Shown: positions 1 to 5,706, numbered from the stretch's first letter. The stretch: DNA of 8,386 nt from Patulibacter sp. (GCA_023268575.1 JALRCL010000178.1:1-8386); one strand, 5' to 3'. Numbers and translations: made by a program. The notes: generated by a model not told the origin, from the sequence alone.

Positions 1-409
1 CGATGCCCTCGATGGCGAGCTTGTACCGCGCGCGGGCGCGCTCGCGCGGCGAGGCGTCGGGGTTGACCGCCTTCAGCCCGTTGTCGGTGAGGGTCAAGGT
101 CTCGGCGGCGTAGCTGCCCTCGGTGAGGCCGTAGCGCGCCGAGTTGGTGACCGCCTGACGGCTCGGCCCGCTCTCGGGTGACCGGCCAAGGTGGTCGAAG
201 AGAGTGACGCGGCGGACTTCGCGGGCGCCGCCGCCGATCTCGAGCATCGCCTCGGCGAGCTCGCAGGCCTGCTTGAAGCTCGATGCCGGGAACGGGCGCT
301 GCTTGCGCCGGCGGCGGGTCTTCGGCTTCGTGCTGCCGTTGCCGGAGGCAGTCTCCTCGTCGTCGCGGTCGTCCGGGTCGTGGTCGTCCGTGATCTCGTC
401 GTCAGCCAT
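1..409 (-). CDS. Hypothetical protein, N-terminal 136 residues (runs off left edge)
   Basis: I do not recognise this gene. It is read on the minus strand from ATG at 409-407 and stays open to the window edge, so the C-terminus is missing. An AAAGG ribosome-binding site lies about 8 nt upstream of the ATG. Residues 1-22 are strongly acidic (MADDEITDDHDPDDRDDEE). They are followed by a basic stretch around residues 29-38 (KPKTRRRRKQ). The ordered part begins near residue 39 (RPFPASSFKQACELAEAM), continues through VRRVTLFDHLG at about 66-75 and a SRQAVTNSARYGLTEGSY segment at about 83-100, and ends in an Arg-rich helix. The spacing of the Ser/Arg helix and the following Gly-Leu turn resembles a winged-helix DNA-binding fold, but this is only an impression. 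It lies beside the broken genes to its right and on the same strand, so it may belong to the same accessory block. Competing frames here are Arg/Thr/Ser-rich and look like shadows. Confidence 0.7.
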   Translation of the reverse strand, partial: MADDEITDDHDPDDRDDEETASGNGSTKPKTRRRRKQRPFPASSFKQACELAEAMLEIGGGAREVRRVTLFDHLGRSPESGPSRQAVTNSARYGLTEGSYAAETLTLTDNGLKAVNPDASPRERARARYKLAIEGI

Positions 410-445
410 CTCGAGCGCCTTTCGCGGGTTAACAACTCTAGGGCG

Positions 446-451
446 ACCATA
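446..451 (-). promoter_or_regulatory. Putative -10 element for the 1-409 gene
   Basis: Read on the minus strand this is TATGGT, a TAnnnT hexamer in a locally AT-richer stretch (roughly 425-475) that stands out from the GC-rich surroundings. It would give a leader of about 30 nt containing the AAAGG ribosome-binding site. No convincing -35 element is visible at normal spacing, so the call is weak. Confidence 0.3.
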
Positions 452-510
452 GGACGGAATAAGGCAGGATGTGCTAAGGCTCCCGCGCACCCGGCCCGCT
501 CGCGTGCCTA

Positions 511-816
511 GGGGTGGGACCGCGCTGCCAGCGGCGTGCAGCGGCCCAGCGCTCCGCCTGTGGCGTGGGCCCCACGGGACCCACGCTCGTTCACGAGGAC
601 CTTGCTGCGGTTCTCCGACCACGTGACCGCGAGCCAGGGTGGCCACAGGCTGCTGCTTCGGCTCGTGGCGCGGCGACGGCCGTGCTCCACGGCAAGGGCC
701 GGCGCGTGCCGGCCCTTGCGAGGTCCTGCCGCGTGGACGAGGCCACTCCGTGGCGCCGCGCCGATCCACCTCTTTGACGCGAAGTTCGGCCATGCCCACC
801 TCGCCGAGGCCCGCGG
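511..816. other. Stretch with no supportable gene
   Basis: Several frames are open here on both strands, as expected at this G+C, but none reads as a protein. The most protein-like piece is a minus-strand frame ending at TAG 510-508, containing WPPWLAVTWSENRSKVLVNE (about positions 580-645). It has no credible start and is interrupted by the hairpin at 692-719. There is also a 7-bp inverted repeat around 564-586 (GCGTGGG and CCCACGC). This may be the decayed 3' flank of the broken genes to the right. Confidence 0.4.
692..719 (-). terminator. Perfect 12-bp hairpin, possible U-less terminator
   Basis: The arm gcaagggccggc (692-703) and its exact complement gccggcccttgc (708-719) enclose a 4-nt loop, gcgt. 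The stem is perfect and almost entirely G/C. No T-run follows on either strand, so it is not a textbook intrinsic terminator. It lies about 98 nt downstream of the minus-strand stop at 817, where a transcript of the winged-helix gene would need to end. Strand and role are inferred. A protein-binding palindrome is an alternative. Confidence 0.45.
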
Positions 817-1300
817 TCACACGGCCGCGTACCACAGGGCCCGTCGGTCTCCCGCACGCGGGGGGCATGGCACGCGCTGTACCAGTCGCGCATCCTCGAG
901 AGCCCGCATCGCACGCGACATCTGGGACCGGTCGCAGCTGAACCGCGTGGCAAGATCCCTCGGCCGGCGCGGGCCCTGCTCGAGTTCTTGCAGAACCTCA
1001 TCGCGCAACACCGGCTTGGCCGCGACGCATGAACTCGCCTGTCTGAGCCGCGCCGAACATGACGTCGAGGAGCGCCAACTGGTCCTGAGCGCTGCCGGCG
1101 GGGCGGCCGCCGTGGAAGCTGAGCTGGCGCGGCGGTGCAGCCGAACGGCCCGCGCGCGCAGCCAGCTGACCGCATTGAGGTCGCGGGCAACGAGCGCGAT
1201 CGCGGCGCGCTGGGCGAACGCACGGATCAGCCCATCGGTGGTGCGCTCGTCGTCGCCGTCCCGGGCGGCTAGAAGCTCCGCTCGCAGCGCGGAGACGCAG
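817..1300 (-). pseudogene. Broken winged-helix (MarR/ArsR-like) regulator
   Basis: The C-terminal 64 residues are clean. From a GTG at 1011 to TGA at 819-817 the frame reads VLRDEVLQELEQGPRRPRDL, then a recognition-helix-like SCDRSQMSRAMRALEDARLV and a wing-like tail, PRAGDRRALWY. This is the layout of MarR/ArsR-type winged-helix DNA-binding domains. Upstream, protein-like sequence continues in two other pieces. Frame C at about 1130-1025 contains QDQLALLDVMFGAAQTGEF. Frame B at about 1300-1135 contains LRAELLAARDGDDERTTDGL and IALVARDLNAVSWLRARAV. These pieces suggest one protein of roughly 160 residues, with a helical N-terminus and a winged-helix C-terminus, broken by two frame changes. 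No ATG, GTG or TTG start is visible for the N-terminal piece. The alternative is an intact 64-residue protein starting at 1011 and overlapping an upstream fragment by 14 nt. The target is unknown. Confidence 0.5.
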
Positions 1301-1302
1301 GG

Positions 1303-2027
1303 CTACGACCGTGCGGGCACCGCCCGATGGTCCCGCCACCCGCCGTAGAAGTGAATGACTTGCCAGCATCCGTGATGCCGGTCGTCCATGGCGTCTCGCC
1401 GGCCGCGAGTCGGCGCTCGGCCTCGGCGCGCAGCGCTTCGATTCCCGGAAGGCCGTTGCGGTTGAACGAGGCCGGCGGCGGGCAGTCGGGCTTGCCGACG
1501 GAGAAGGCGCGGTAGGCGCGTTGACCGTGTGCGTCGCGCCGCTCGAGCTGCTCCGCCAGATCATCAGGCCGCGCACGCACCGCTCGTGGTCGGCGCGGCG
1601 TGCGCTGCGGCTGAGCGTGCCCGCGTCGGGCAGTGGTACGGCGAACTGCGCGGCGGGGTCGTTGATGCCTCGTCCTCACCGGGGACTGGGATGTCCTCCC
1701 TGGCGAGGAGCTTCTGGGCCTCGGCATCGCTGCCGGGACGCCGACGTCCTGCACGCGAGGCAGCGCCAAGCCGGCTTGCCGGAAGTAGGTGGCGAGCACC
1801 TGCAGGGTCGGCCACTTGCCGTGGTGGCGGACGAAGAGCGCGTAGGCCTTGCCGGCGCTCATGGCAAGCGATCGGCTGACCGCGTTGCGCTCCTCGACCC
1901 TCGGGCGCGGCTCGAGCTCGGCGGTGCTCAGCGCCTCGTCCCAGTGCATGTGCCGCTCTATCTGACCGGCGGTAAGCAGTTGCTCGGCGCGCTCGGGGTG
2001 CTGGCGGACCAGGCGGGCACGGACCAC
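1303..2027 (-). pseudogene. Unknown protein, about 240 residues, with four frameshifts
   Basis: I do not recognise the family. It starts at GTG 2027-2025 with a strong GGAGG ribosome-binding site about 6 nt upstream. The first ~97 residues read well (ERHMHWDEALSTAELEPRPR; ALFVRHHGKWPTLQVLATYF). Protein-like sequence then passes from frame to frame: near 1735 into SDAEAQKLLAREDIPVPGED, near 1669 into NDPAAQFAVPLPDAGTLSRS, near 1565 into DDLAEQLERRDAHGQRAYRA and IEALRAEAERRLAAGETPW, and near 1387 into WQVIHFYGGWRDHRAVPARS, ending at TAG 1305-1303. Each change is repaired by adding one base, and a G beside an existing G suffices each time. The WPTLQVLATYFRQAGL segment could be a helix-turn-helix. 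Either the gene is decaying or this stretch was misread. The intact neighbours from 2413 onward favour decay but do not prove it. No catalytic motif is seen. Confidence 0.5.
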
Positions 2028-2263
2028 CGGGGACCTCCGGGCCCAAGCCGGCCCGGCCGCCCACCCATCGCGAAGACGCCGCAGGGGCCACGAGGATGGC
2101 CCCTACTCGCGTTCGGGCATCAGCCGCACGATAGGCGTCCGCCACACCGTTCAGAGACCCTCGACGGGCCCGCGATCAGCGCTCGAGCGCCGATCCGGCG
2201 GTCCGGGCGGCCGCCCTCTCGATCACGGGGCGTGTTCTAGAGCGATTCTTAGAACGCGCCGCA
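2028..2263. other. Non-coding spacer between broken gene and tRNA-Leu
   Basis: No frame reads convincingly as protein. The left end holds the GGAGG site of the broken gene. The right end holds an AT-richer inverted repeat next to the tRNA 3' end. This is where the attachment junction of a tRNA-targeting integrative element would be expected, but no copy of the tRNA 3' end is seen elsewhere in the window. Confidence 0.4.
2234..2255. repeat. 6-bp inverted repeat just past the tRNA-Leu 3' end
   Basis: GTTCTA (2234-2239) and TAGAAC (2250-2255) are exact complements around a 10-nt loop. Flanking G/C bases (cgt and gcg) can extend the stem imperfectly. It sits 9-30 nt beyond the tRNA 3' end, in one of the few AT-rich spots of the region. 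It could be a processing or termination hairpin for the tRNA, or a recombinase-binding site at an old integration junction. The sequence does not decide between these. Confidence 0.35.
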
Positions 2264-2346
2264 TGCGGGCGGCGGGACTCGAACCCGCACGGCTCAGGGC
2301 CACCGGCTCCTAAGGCCGGCGTGTCTACCGATTCCACCACACCCGC
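2264..2346 (-). tRNA. tRNA-Leu (anticodon UAG)
   Basis: Read on the minus strand, GCGGGTG at the 5' end (2346-2340) pairs with CGCCCGC at the 3' end with one G-U pair, followed by discriminator A at 2264. The anticodon stem CCGGC/GCCGG encloses the loop CTTAGGA, giving anticodon TAG, which decodes CUA/CUN leucine codons. The D-arm contains GGTAGAC. The long variable arm expected of a class II leucine tRNA is present. The T-arm is GCGGG-TTCGAGT-CCCGC. The 3' CCA is not encoded, since TGC follows the discriminator, so CCA must be added by the tRNA nucleotidyltransferase. The 83-nt length is normal. Its 3' end faces the broken genes. Confidence 0.97.
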
Positions 2347-2392
2347 GGCGGCGCGCCATCCAGCGAATCCGCCTGCGGCGGCGCCGCCAGGG

Positions 2393-2402
2393 AGTGTAGG
2401 CT
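2393..2402. promoter_or_regulatory. Overlapping divergent -10 elements (tRNA-Leu and membrane gene)
   Basis: On the minus strand 2398-2393 reads TACACT, giving a leader of roughly 40 nt before the tRNA-Leu 5' end. On the plus strand 2397-2402 reads TAGGCT, 10 nt before the ATG at 2413. The two hexamers share two bases, so polymerase could not occupy both at once. No clear -35 element is visible for either. The plus-strand spacing implies a nearly leaderless mRNA. Confidence 0.4.
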
Positions 2403-2412
2403 CGCCCTCGCA

Positions 2413-2913
2413 ATGCCGCCGCAGACGATCATCGAATGGCCGAATCGCGAGAAGAGCTCGAGCAAGCTCACCCGCGTGCTCGTCGTCGCGGCGCTGCTCG
2501 TGTCGACGATCCTCATCGGCATCGTGACGGTCAAGGGCTGGGACCTGCTCCAGGACGCGAAGTCGATCCAGGTCGTGTTCATGGCCGTGAACGTCATCTT
2601 CATCGTCCAGGTCCTGCGCTGGAGCCGCGGCGTGCTGCCGATGGCCGCGGGCCTCGCGACGTTCATCGGGATCTTCGCGCTCGTGTCGATCGACGGCTGG
2701 TACGCGCGTGACCAGGACGGGTTCAACGAGGCGTCGCTGTCCGCGGACCTCGGCTTCGTGACGATCCTCATCCTCCTCGCCCAGATCGTCGTGATCGTCG
2801 TCTCGATCATCGGCTTCTCGCAGAACTGGCAGACCGAGGTCGAGCACGAGGTCGGCCCCGGCGACGACGGCATCCGCTCGAACCCGGGCAACGGACAGCC
2901 GCTGCCCGCCTGA
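2413..2913 (+). CDS. Four-helix integral membrane protein of unknown function
   Basis: I do not recognise a named family. The 166-residue product has a short charged N-terminus (EWPNREKSSSKLTR) and four probable transmembrane helices at about residues 20-41, 51-70, 74-95 and 113-135. A hydrophilic, acidic then Gly/Pro-rich tail follows from about 138. The loop between helices 3 and 4 (DGWYARDQDGFNEASLSAD) is the longest and is probably extracytoplasmic if both ends are inside. No signal-peptide cleavage site, catalytic motif or metal ligand is seen. The ATG at 2413 has no Shine-Dalgarno sequence at normal spacing, but TAGGCT lies 10 nt upstream, consistent with leaderless translation. The gene stands alone between two tRNA-Leu genes and is followed by a strong hairpin. 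Hydrophobicity and third-position G/C support it as real. The competing frames are Arg/Ser-rich. Confidence 0.85.
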   Translation: MPPQTIIEWPNREKSSSKLTRVLVVAALLVSTILIGIVTVKGWDLLQDAKSIQVVFMAVNVIFIVQVLRWSRGVLPMAAGLATFIGIFALVSIDGWYARDQDGFNEASLSADLGFVTILILLAQIVVIVVSIIGFSQNWQTEVEHEVGPGDDGIRSNPGNGQPLPA

Positions 2914-2923
2914 CCGGCGCCCC

Positions 2924-2946
2924 GCGCGACCGCCCCGCGGTCGCGC
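2924..2946 (+). terminator. 10-bp hairpin after the membrane protein gene
   Basis: gcgcgaccgc (2924-2933) pairs perfectly with gcggtcgcgc (2937-2946) around the loop ccc. It begins 10 nt after the TGA at 2911-2913, the expected place for a terminator. There is no following T-tract, so termination would rely on the strong stem alone. It also insulates the tRNA-Leu(CAA) gene downstream. Confidence 0.6.
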
Positions 2947-2985
2947 TCGGCAGCACCCCGGCCCCGCGTGGGCCGGTTCGCGTTC

Positions 2986-2991
2986 TAGGAT
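2986..2991 (+). promoter_or_regulatory. Putative -10 for tRNA-Leu(CAA)
   Basis: TAGGAT, preceded by TTC, is the only TAnnnT hexamer in the GC-rich gap upstream of the tRNA. It lies 29 nt before the tRNA 5' end, a reasonable leader length. No recognisable -35 element is present, so confidence is low. Confidence 0.35.
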
Positions 2992-3020
2992 CCCTCGCCG
3001 GGCCCCGGCCCGGCCATCCC

Positions 3021-3103
3021 GCCCGGATGGTGGAACGGTAGACACGGCGGACTCAAAATCCGCTGCCCGCGAGGGCGTGTGGGTTCGAATCCCACTCCGG
3101 GTA
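3021..3103 (+). tRNA. tRNA-Leu (anticodon CAA)
   Basis: The acceptor arm GCCCGGA (3021-3027) pairs with TCCGGGT (3096-3102), and the discriminator is A3103. The first pair is G1-U72 rather than the usual G-C. The anticodon stem GCGGA/TCCGC encloses CTCAAAA, giving anticodon CAA, which decodes UUG. The variable arm has a GCCC/GGGC stem, typical of class II leucine tRNA. The T-arm is GTGGG-TTCGAAT-CCCAC. The D-arm carries GGTAGAC, like the other leucine tRNA in the window. CCA is not encoded. A hairpin follows 8 nt downstream. Confidence 0.97.
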
Positions 3104-3111
3104 CTTCCCCG

Positions 3112-3129
3112 CCGCGCCGTGCGGCGCGG
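3112..3129 (+). terminator. GC-rich hairpin after tRNA-Leu(CAA)
   Basis: ccgcgccg (3112-3119) and cggcgcgg (3122-3129) are exact complements separated by tg. In practice this makes a 7-bp stem with a 4-nt loop. It starts 8 nt beyond the tRNA 3' end. No T-run follows. Its position makes termination or 3'-end definition likely. Confidence 0.45.
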
Positions 3130-3280
3130 GCCGCCGCCGCGCCACGGCACCAGCTGGGCCGACCGGCGCCGGCGCCACAGGATCCGATGGTTCCCGACCG
3201 TCGTCACCGCGGGCCCGGGCACCGTCGTGGTCCCCGACGCCGAGGCTGCGCCGATCGTCGGTGGAGCTCGGCGCCGACCG

Positions 3281-3332
3281 GATCCGGCCGGTCCGCGGGT
3301 CGCCCGCCGATCGTCGGTGGTTCCCGGGTCAG
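3281..3332 (-). repeat. Intergenic repeat, copy A (3' end of phosphatase gene)
   Basis: This 52-nt stretch, read on the plus strand, aligns with 4200-4248 from an initial GATC-GGCCGGTCC block through the 11-nt palindrome ccgatcgtcgg (3307-3317) to the stop codon complement. The last 26 nt match copy B at about 20 positions. It overlaps the phosphatase stop codon (TCA, 3329-3331). A further isolated copy of the 11-nt palindrome lies at 3251-3261. It may fold as part of a terminator or be a dispersed palindromic element. Confidence 0.6.
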
Positions 3333-4138
3333 GCGGGCGGCTCGGCGACGAGCTCGCGCAGCTCCGCGACGAGGCCCGACGGGCCGACGAGGATCCCGGG
3401 CTGCAGCGGGCCGAACGGCTCCAGACGGACGACCTCCAGGCCGACGGCCTTCGCGAGCACCTCGCCGGCGGCGGTGTCCCACGCCTTCACGCCGTACTCG
3501 AAGAACGCGTCCCCGCGACCGGCGGCGACCCACGCGAGGTCCAGCGCCGCCGCGCCGGCACGGCGCAGGTCGCGCACGCGCGGCAGAACGCGGGCGGCGA
3601 TCGTCGCCTGCGTGCGGCGGACCTCCGCGTCGTAGCCGAACCCGGTCAGCACGAGCGCGTGGCCGAGCTCCACCGACGGGTCGCGCGGGACGAGCGGCAC
3701 GCCGTCGAGCGTCGCGCGGCCGTCGGCGGTCGCGGCGAACGTCTCGCCGCGCAGCGGATCCAACACGACGCCGACGAGGCCCTCGCAGGCGACGCTCACG
3801 CACCACTGCGGCACGCCGTAGAGGAAGTTCACCGTGCCGTCGAGCGGGTCGACGATCCAGCGGCGGCCGGTGGTGCCGTGGACGTCGTCGCCCTCCTCCC
3901 CCACGATCCCGTCGTCGGGGACGTGCTCGGCGAGGACCGCCCGGATCGCCCGCTCGCTCGCGAGGTCGGCCTCGCTCACGGGATCGGTCGCGGTGGTCTT
4001 CGTGTCGATTCGCAGGGCGCCGATGTCGCCGGCGCGGGAGAGCAGCTCGGCGGCCCCGGCGCGGGCGGCGTCGAGCGCGACGTCCAGCAGCTCGTCGAGG
4101 TCGTGATCGGCGGCGGCCGGGGTGCTCATCCCCTGCAT
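3329..4138 (-). CDS. Inositol monophosphatase family protein (SuhB/HisN-like)
   Basis: A Mg2+-dependent phosphomonoesterase of the inositol monophosphatase superfamily. Such enzymes release phosphate from inositol-1-phosphate, histidinol phosphate, PAP or sugar bisphosphates in the cytoplasm. The family metal site is complete: GEE at residues 80-82, the signature WIVDPLDGTVNF at 94-105 (metal ligands D97 and D100), and WDTAAGE at 220-226 (D221). The helix LRRAGAAALDLAWVAAGRGD at 191-210 is also typical. The length of 269 residues is normal. The ATG at 4138 lacks a clear ribosome-binding site. A second ATG at 4129 begins MSTPAAADHDLDELL, like the amidase N-terminus MSTDELL, and may be the real start (266 residues). 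The gene is 106 nt downstream of the amidase on the same strand, so co-transcription is possible despite the repeat between them. Substrate cannot be assigned: inositol-phosphate metabolism and the HisN step of histidine synthesis are both plausible. Confidence 0.93.
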   Translation of the reverse strand: MQGMSTPAAADHDLDELLDVALDAARAGAAELLSRAGDIGALRIDTKTTATDPVSEADLASERAIRAVLAEHVPDDGIVGEEGDDVHGTTGRRWIVDPLDGTVNFLYGVPQWCVSVACEGLVGVVLDPLRGETFAATADGRATLDGVPLVPRDPSVELGHALVLTGFGYDAEVRRTQATIAARVLPRVRDLRRAGAAALDLAWVAAGRGDAFFEYGVKAWDTAAGEVLAKAVGLEVVRLEPFGPLQPGILVGPSGLVAELRELVAEPPA

Positions 4139-4199
4139 CGTGGCAAGGACGGCGGGCGGGCCGGTCTCCAGGCCGTGACCGCGCCGCCCACCCGGGGCC

Positions 4200-4248
4200 G
4201 ATCGGCCGGTCCCGGCGGGGGCCCGACGATCGGCGGTTCGCGGCTCAG
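4200..4248 (-). repeat. Intergenic repeat, copy B (3' end of amidase gene)
   Basis: This is the partner of 3281-3332. It contains ccgacgatcgg (4223-4233), which is the exact reverse complement of the 11-nt palindrome in copy A, and runs into the amidase stop codon complement (TCA, 4245-4247). The perfect 12-nt palindrome ggccgatcggcc (4197-4208) overlaps its left end. Flanking CCGGG and CCCGG can extend this into a larger hairpin. Both copies are in the same orientation relative to their gene. Confidence 0.6.
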
Positions 4249-5645
4249 ACCGCGGCCGGGCGGCGCGCCGACCACGGGTCCTGGCGCTCGAGCTGCGCAG
4301 CGAGCGCCAGCAGCCGGCGATCCTCGCCGGGCGGCGCGACGAGCTGGACGGCCATCGGCAGCCGCTCGTCGTCGAGGCCGACCGGGACGCTCGTGGCCGG
4401 GTAGCCGAGCGCGTTCCAGACCGGCAACGTCGGCAGCCGGAGCGCGACCGCGAGGGTCGTCGTCAGGCCGCCACGGCGCTGGAAGGCACCGATCCGCCAC
4501 GGCCGTCCGACGAGCGAGGGCTGCAGCACGACGTCGACGTCGTCGAAGAACGCCAGCAGGTCGCGCGCAACCCGCGCGTGCAAGCCCTTCGCCCGCTCGA
4601 GCAGCCCGTCGGGGATCGCGCGGCCCATCCGCCACATGCCGCGGCTGCGGCGGTCCAGCCACTCCGGGTGCGGGAGCGTCGCGATGTCGTCGGCCGCGCC
4701 GCGCAGGAACCGCACGAGGAACGCCGGCACCGCGGCCGGCGGGATCGGCAGCTCGCGCTCGACCACCTCGTGGCCGAGGCCCCGCAGGCGCTCGGCCGTC
4801 TCGGCGACCGCCGCGCGACGGCGGCGCTCGATCGGCGACGGGCCCGCCGGCCCGCGCCAGGCCAGCGCGATCCGCAGCGGTGCCGGATCGGTGGCGACCG
4901 CGGCGCGGTAGGACCCCGCCGGCGGCCCCTCGGCCGGGTCGCCGTCGCGGGCGCAGACGTCGAGGAACGCCGCGGTGTCGGCGACCGTCGGCGACAGCGC
5001 GCCATAGACGCTCAGGCCGTTCCAGACCTCCTCGACCGGGTCCAGCGGGACGAGGTCGCGCGTGGGCTTGTGCCCGAGCAGCCCGCAGAACGTCGCCGGG
5101 ATCCGGATCGAGCCGCCGCCGTCGGAGGCGGTCGCCAGGCCCACGACGCCCGCCGCGACGGTTGCGCCGCTGCCGCCCGACGAGCCGCCGGGCGTGTGGT
5201 CCAGCGACCACGGGTTGCGCGTGGCGCCCCGCGTCAGCGTCTCCGTGAACGGCCAGATGCAGCGCTCCGGCACGTTCGTGCGCCCCACGAACACCGCCCC
5301 GGCCTCGCGCAGCCGCCCGATGAACGCCGCGTCGGCGGTCGGCGGCGGGAACTGCGCCCGGCCGCCGAAGCCGGTCGGATCGCCCGCGACGTCGGCGTCG
5401 TCCTTCACCGCGATCGGTACGCCGAGCAACGGCGTCCGCTCCCCGGCGTCCAGGCGCTCCTGGGCCGCGCGCGCGGCCGCCCGCGCGCCGTCGGCATCGA
5501 CGCGCCGGAACGCGTTGAGCTGCGGCTCGACCGCCGCGAGCCGGGCGAGCACGGCCTCCAGCAACTCGGGCGCAGTGACCGCTCCCTCGCGCAACGCCGC
5601 CGCCTGGGCGCTCGCGCCGGACCACAACAGCTCGTCGGTGCTCAT
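4245..5645 (-). CDS. Amidase signature family hydrolase
   Basis: A cytoplasmic amide hydrolase of the amidase signature family, 466 residues (typical 450-500). The Ser-cisSer-Lys triad is visible: K81 in VPIAVKDDADVAG, the cis-serine S155 in TPGGSSGGSGA, and nucleophile S179 in SDGGGSIRIPA. The 24-residue gap between the serines matches the family. The C-terminal part contains PVWNALGYPATSVPVG, also characteristic. The start is set at ATG 5645 (MSTDELLWSG). The frame stays open further upstream but that extension crosses into the divergent dehydrogenase gene and is rejected. There is no Shine-Dalgarno sequence. TAGCGT lies 8 nt upstream of the ATG, suggesting a leaderless transcript. It is unlikely to be GatA of the transamidosome, because no gatB or gatC is adjacent and the C-terminal half is divergent. 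The substrate is unknown: an aliphatic, aryl or cyclic amide is possible. Divergent from the dehydrogenase and upstream of the phosphatase. Confidence 0.93.
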   Translation of the reverse strand: MSTDELLWSGASAQAAALREGAVTAPELLEAVLARLAAVEPQLNAFRRVDADGARAAARAAQERLDAGERTPLLGVPIAVKDDADVAGDPTGFGGRAQFPPPTADAAFIGRLREAGAVFVGRTNVPERCIWPFTETLTRGATRNPWSLDHTPGGSSGGSGATVAAGVVGLATASDGGGSIRIPATFCGLLGHKPTRDLVPLDPVEEVWNGLSVYGALSPTVADTAAFLDVCARDGDPAEGPPAGSYRAAVATDPAPLRIALAWRGPAGPSPIERRRRAAVAETAERLRGLGHEVVERELPIPPAAVPAFLVRFLRGAADDIATLPHPEWLDRRSRGMWRMGRAIPDGLLERAKGLHARVARDLLAFFDDVDVVLQPSLVGRPWRIGAFQRRGGLTTTLAVALRLPTLPVWNALGYPATSVPVGLDDERLPMAVQLVAPPGEDRRLLALAAQLERQDPWSARRPAAV

Positions 5646-5706
5646 CGGCGGCCACGCTATCCCAGCCACGACGGCACCCCGCCGGCACGCTGGTAGAACC
5701 GGGGCG
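5646..5706. promoter_or_regulatory. Divergent promoter region, amidase / dehydrogenase
   Basis: Only 61 bp separate the two start codons. On the minus strand a TAGCGT hexamer (5659-5654) sits 8 nt before the amidase ATG. On the plus strand TAGAAC (5694-5699) sits 7 nt before the dehydrogenase ATG. Both spacings fit transcription starting at or next to the start codon. A GGGG just before the dehydrogenase ATG is too close for a good ribosome-binding site. No -35 or operator is clear. Confidence 0.4.

Noticed and set aside
508..690. 60-residue minus-strand frame ending at 508
   Set aside because: One stretch is protein-like, but there is no ribosome-binding site, the ATG lies beside the large hairpin, and nothing supports translation.
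536..1348. 270-residue plus-strand open frame
   Set aside because: Low-complexity Arg/Ser/Ala product with no domain. The minus strand contains the winged-helix domain in this interval.
1521..2240. 239-residue plus-strand open frame
   Set aside because: Arg/Pro/Gly-rich and antisense to the better supported minus-strand gene, which has a GGAGG start.
2176..3222. 348-residue minus-strand open frame
   Set aside because: It spans two tRNA genes and is antisense to the four-helix membrane protein. The Asp/Arg/His-rich stretch is the reverse of hydrophobic codons.
3077..5248. 723-residue plus-strand open frame
   Set aside because: It is antisense to the phosphatase and amidase, whose catalytic motifs are complete. 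Its product is Arg/Pro/Gly-rich and begins inside a tRNA gene.
5062..5706. Upstream extension of the dehydrogenase
   Set aside because: It is antisense to the amidase N-terminus, including its triad. Short-chain dehydrogenases begin shortly before the TGxxxGIG motif, as from the ATG at 5707.
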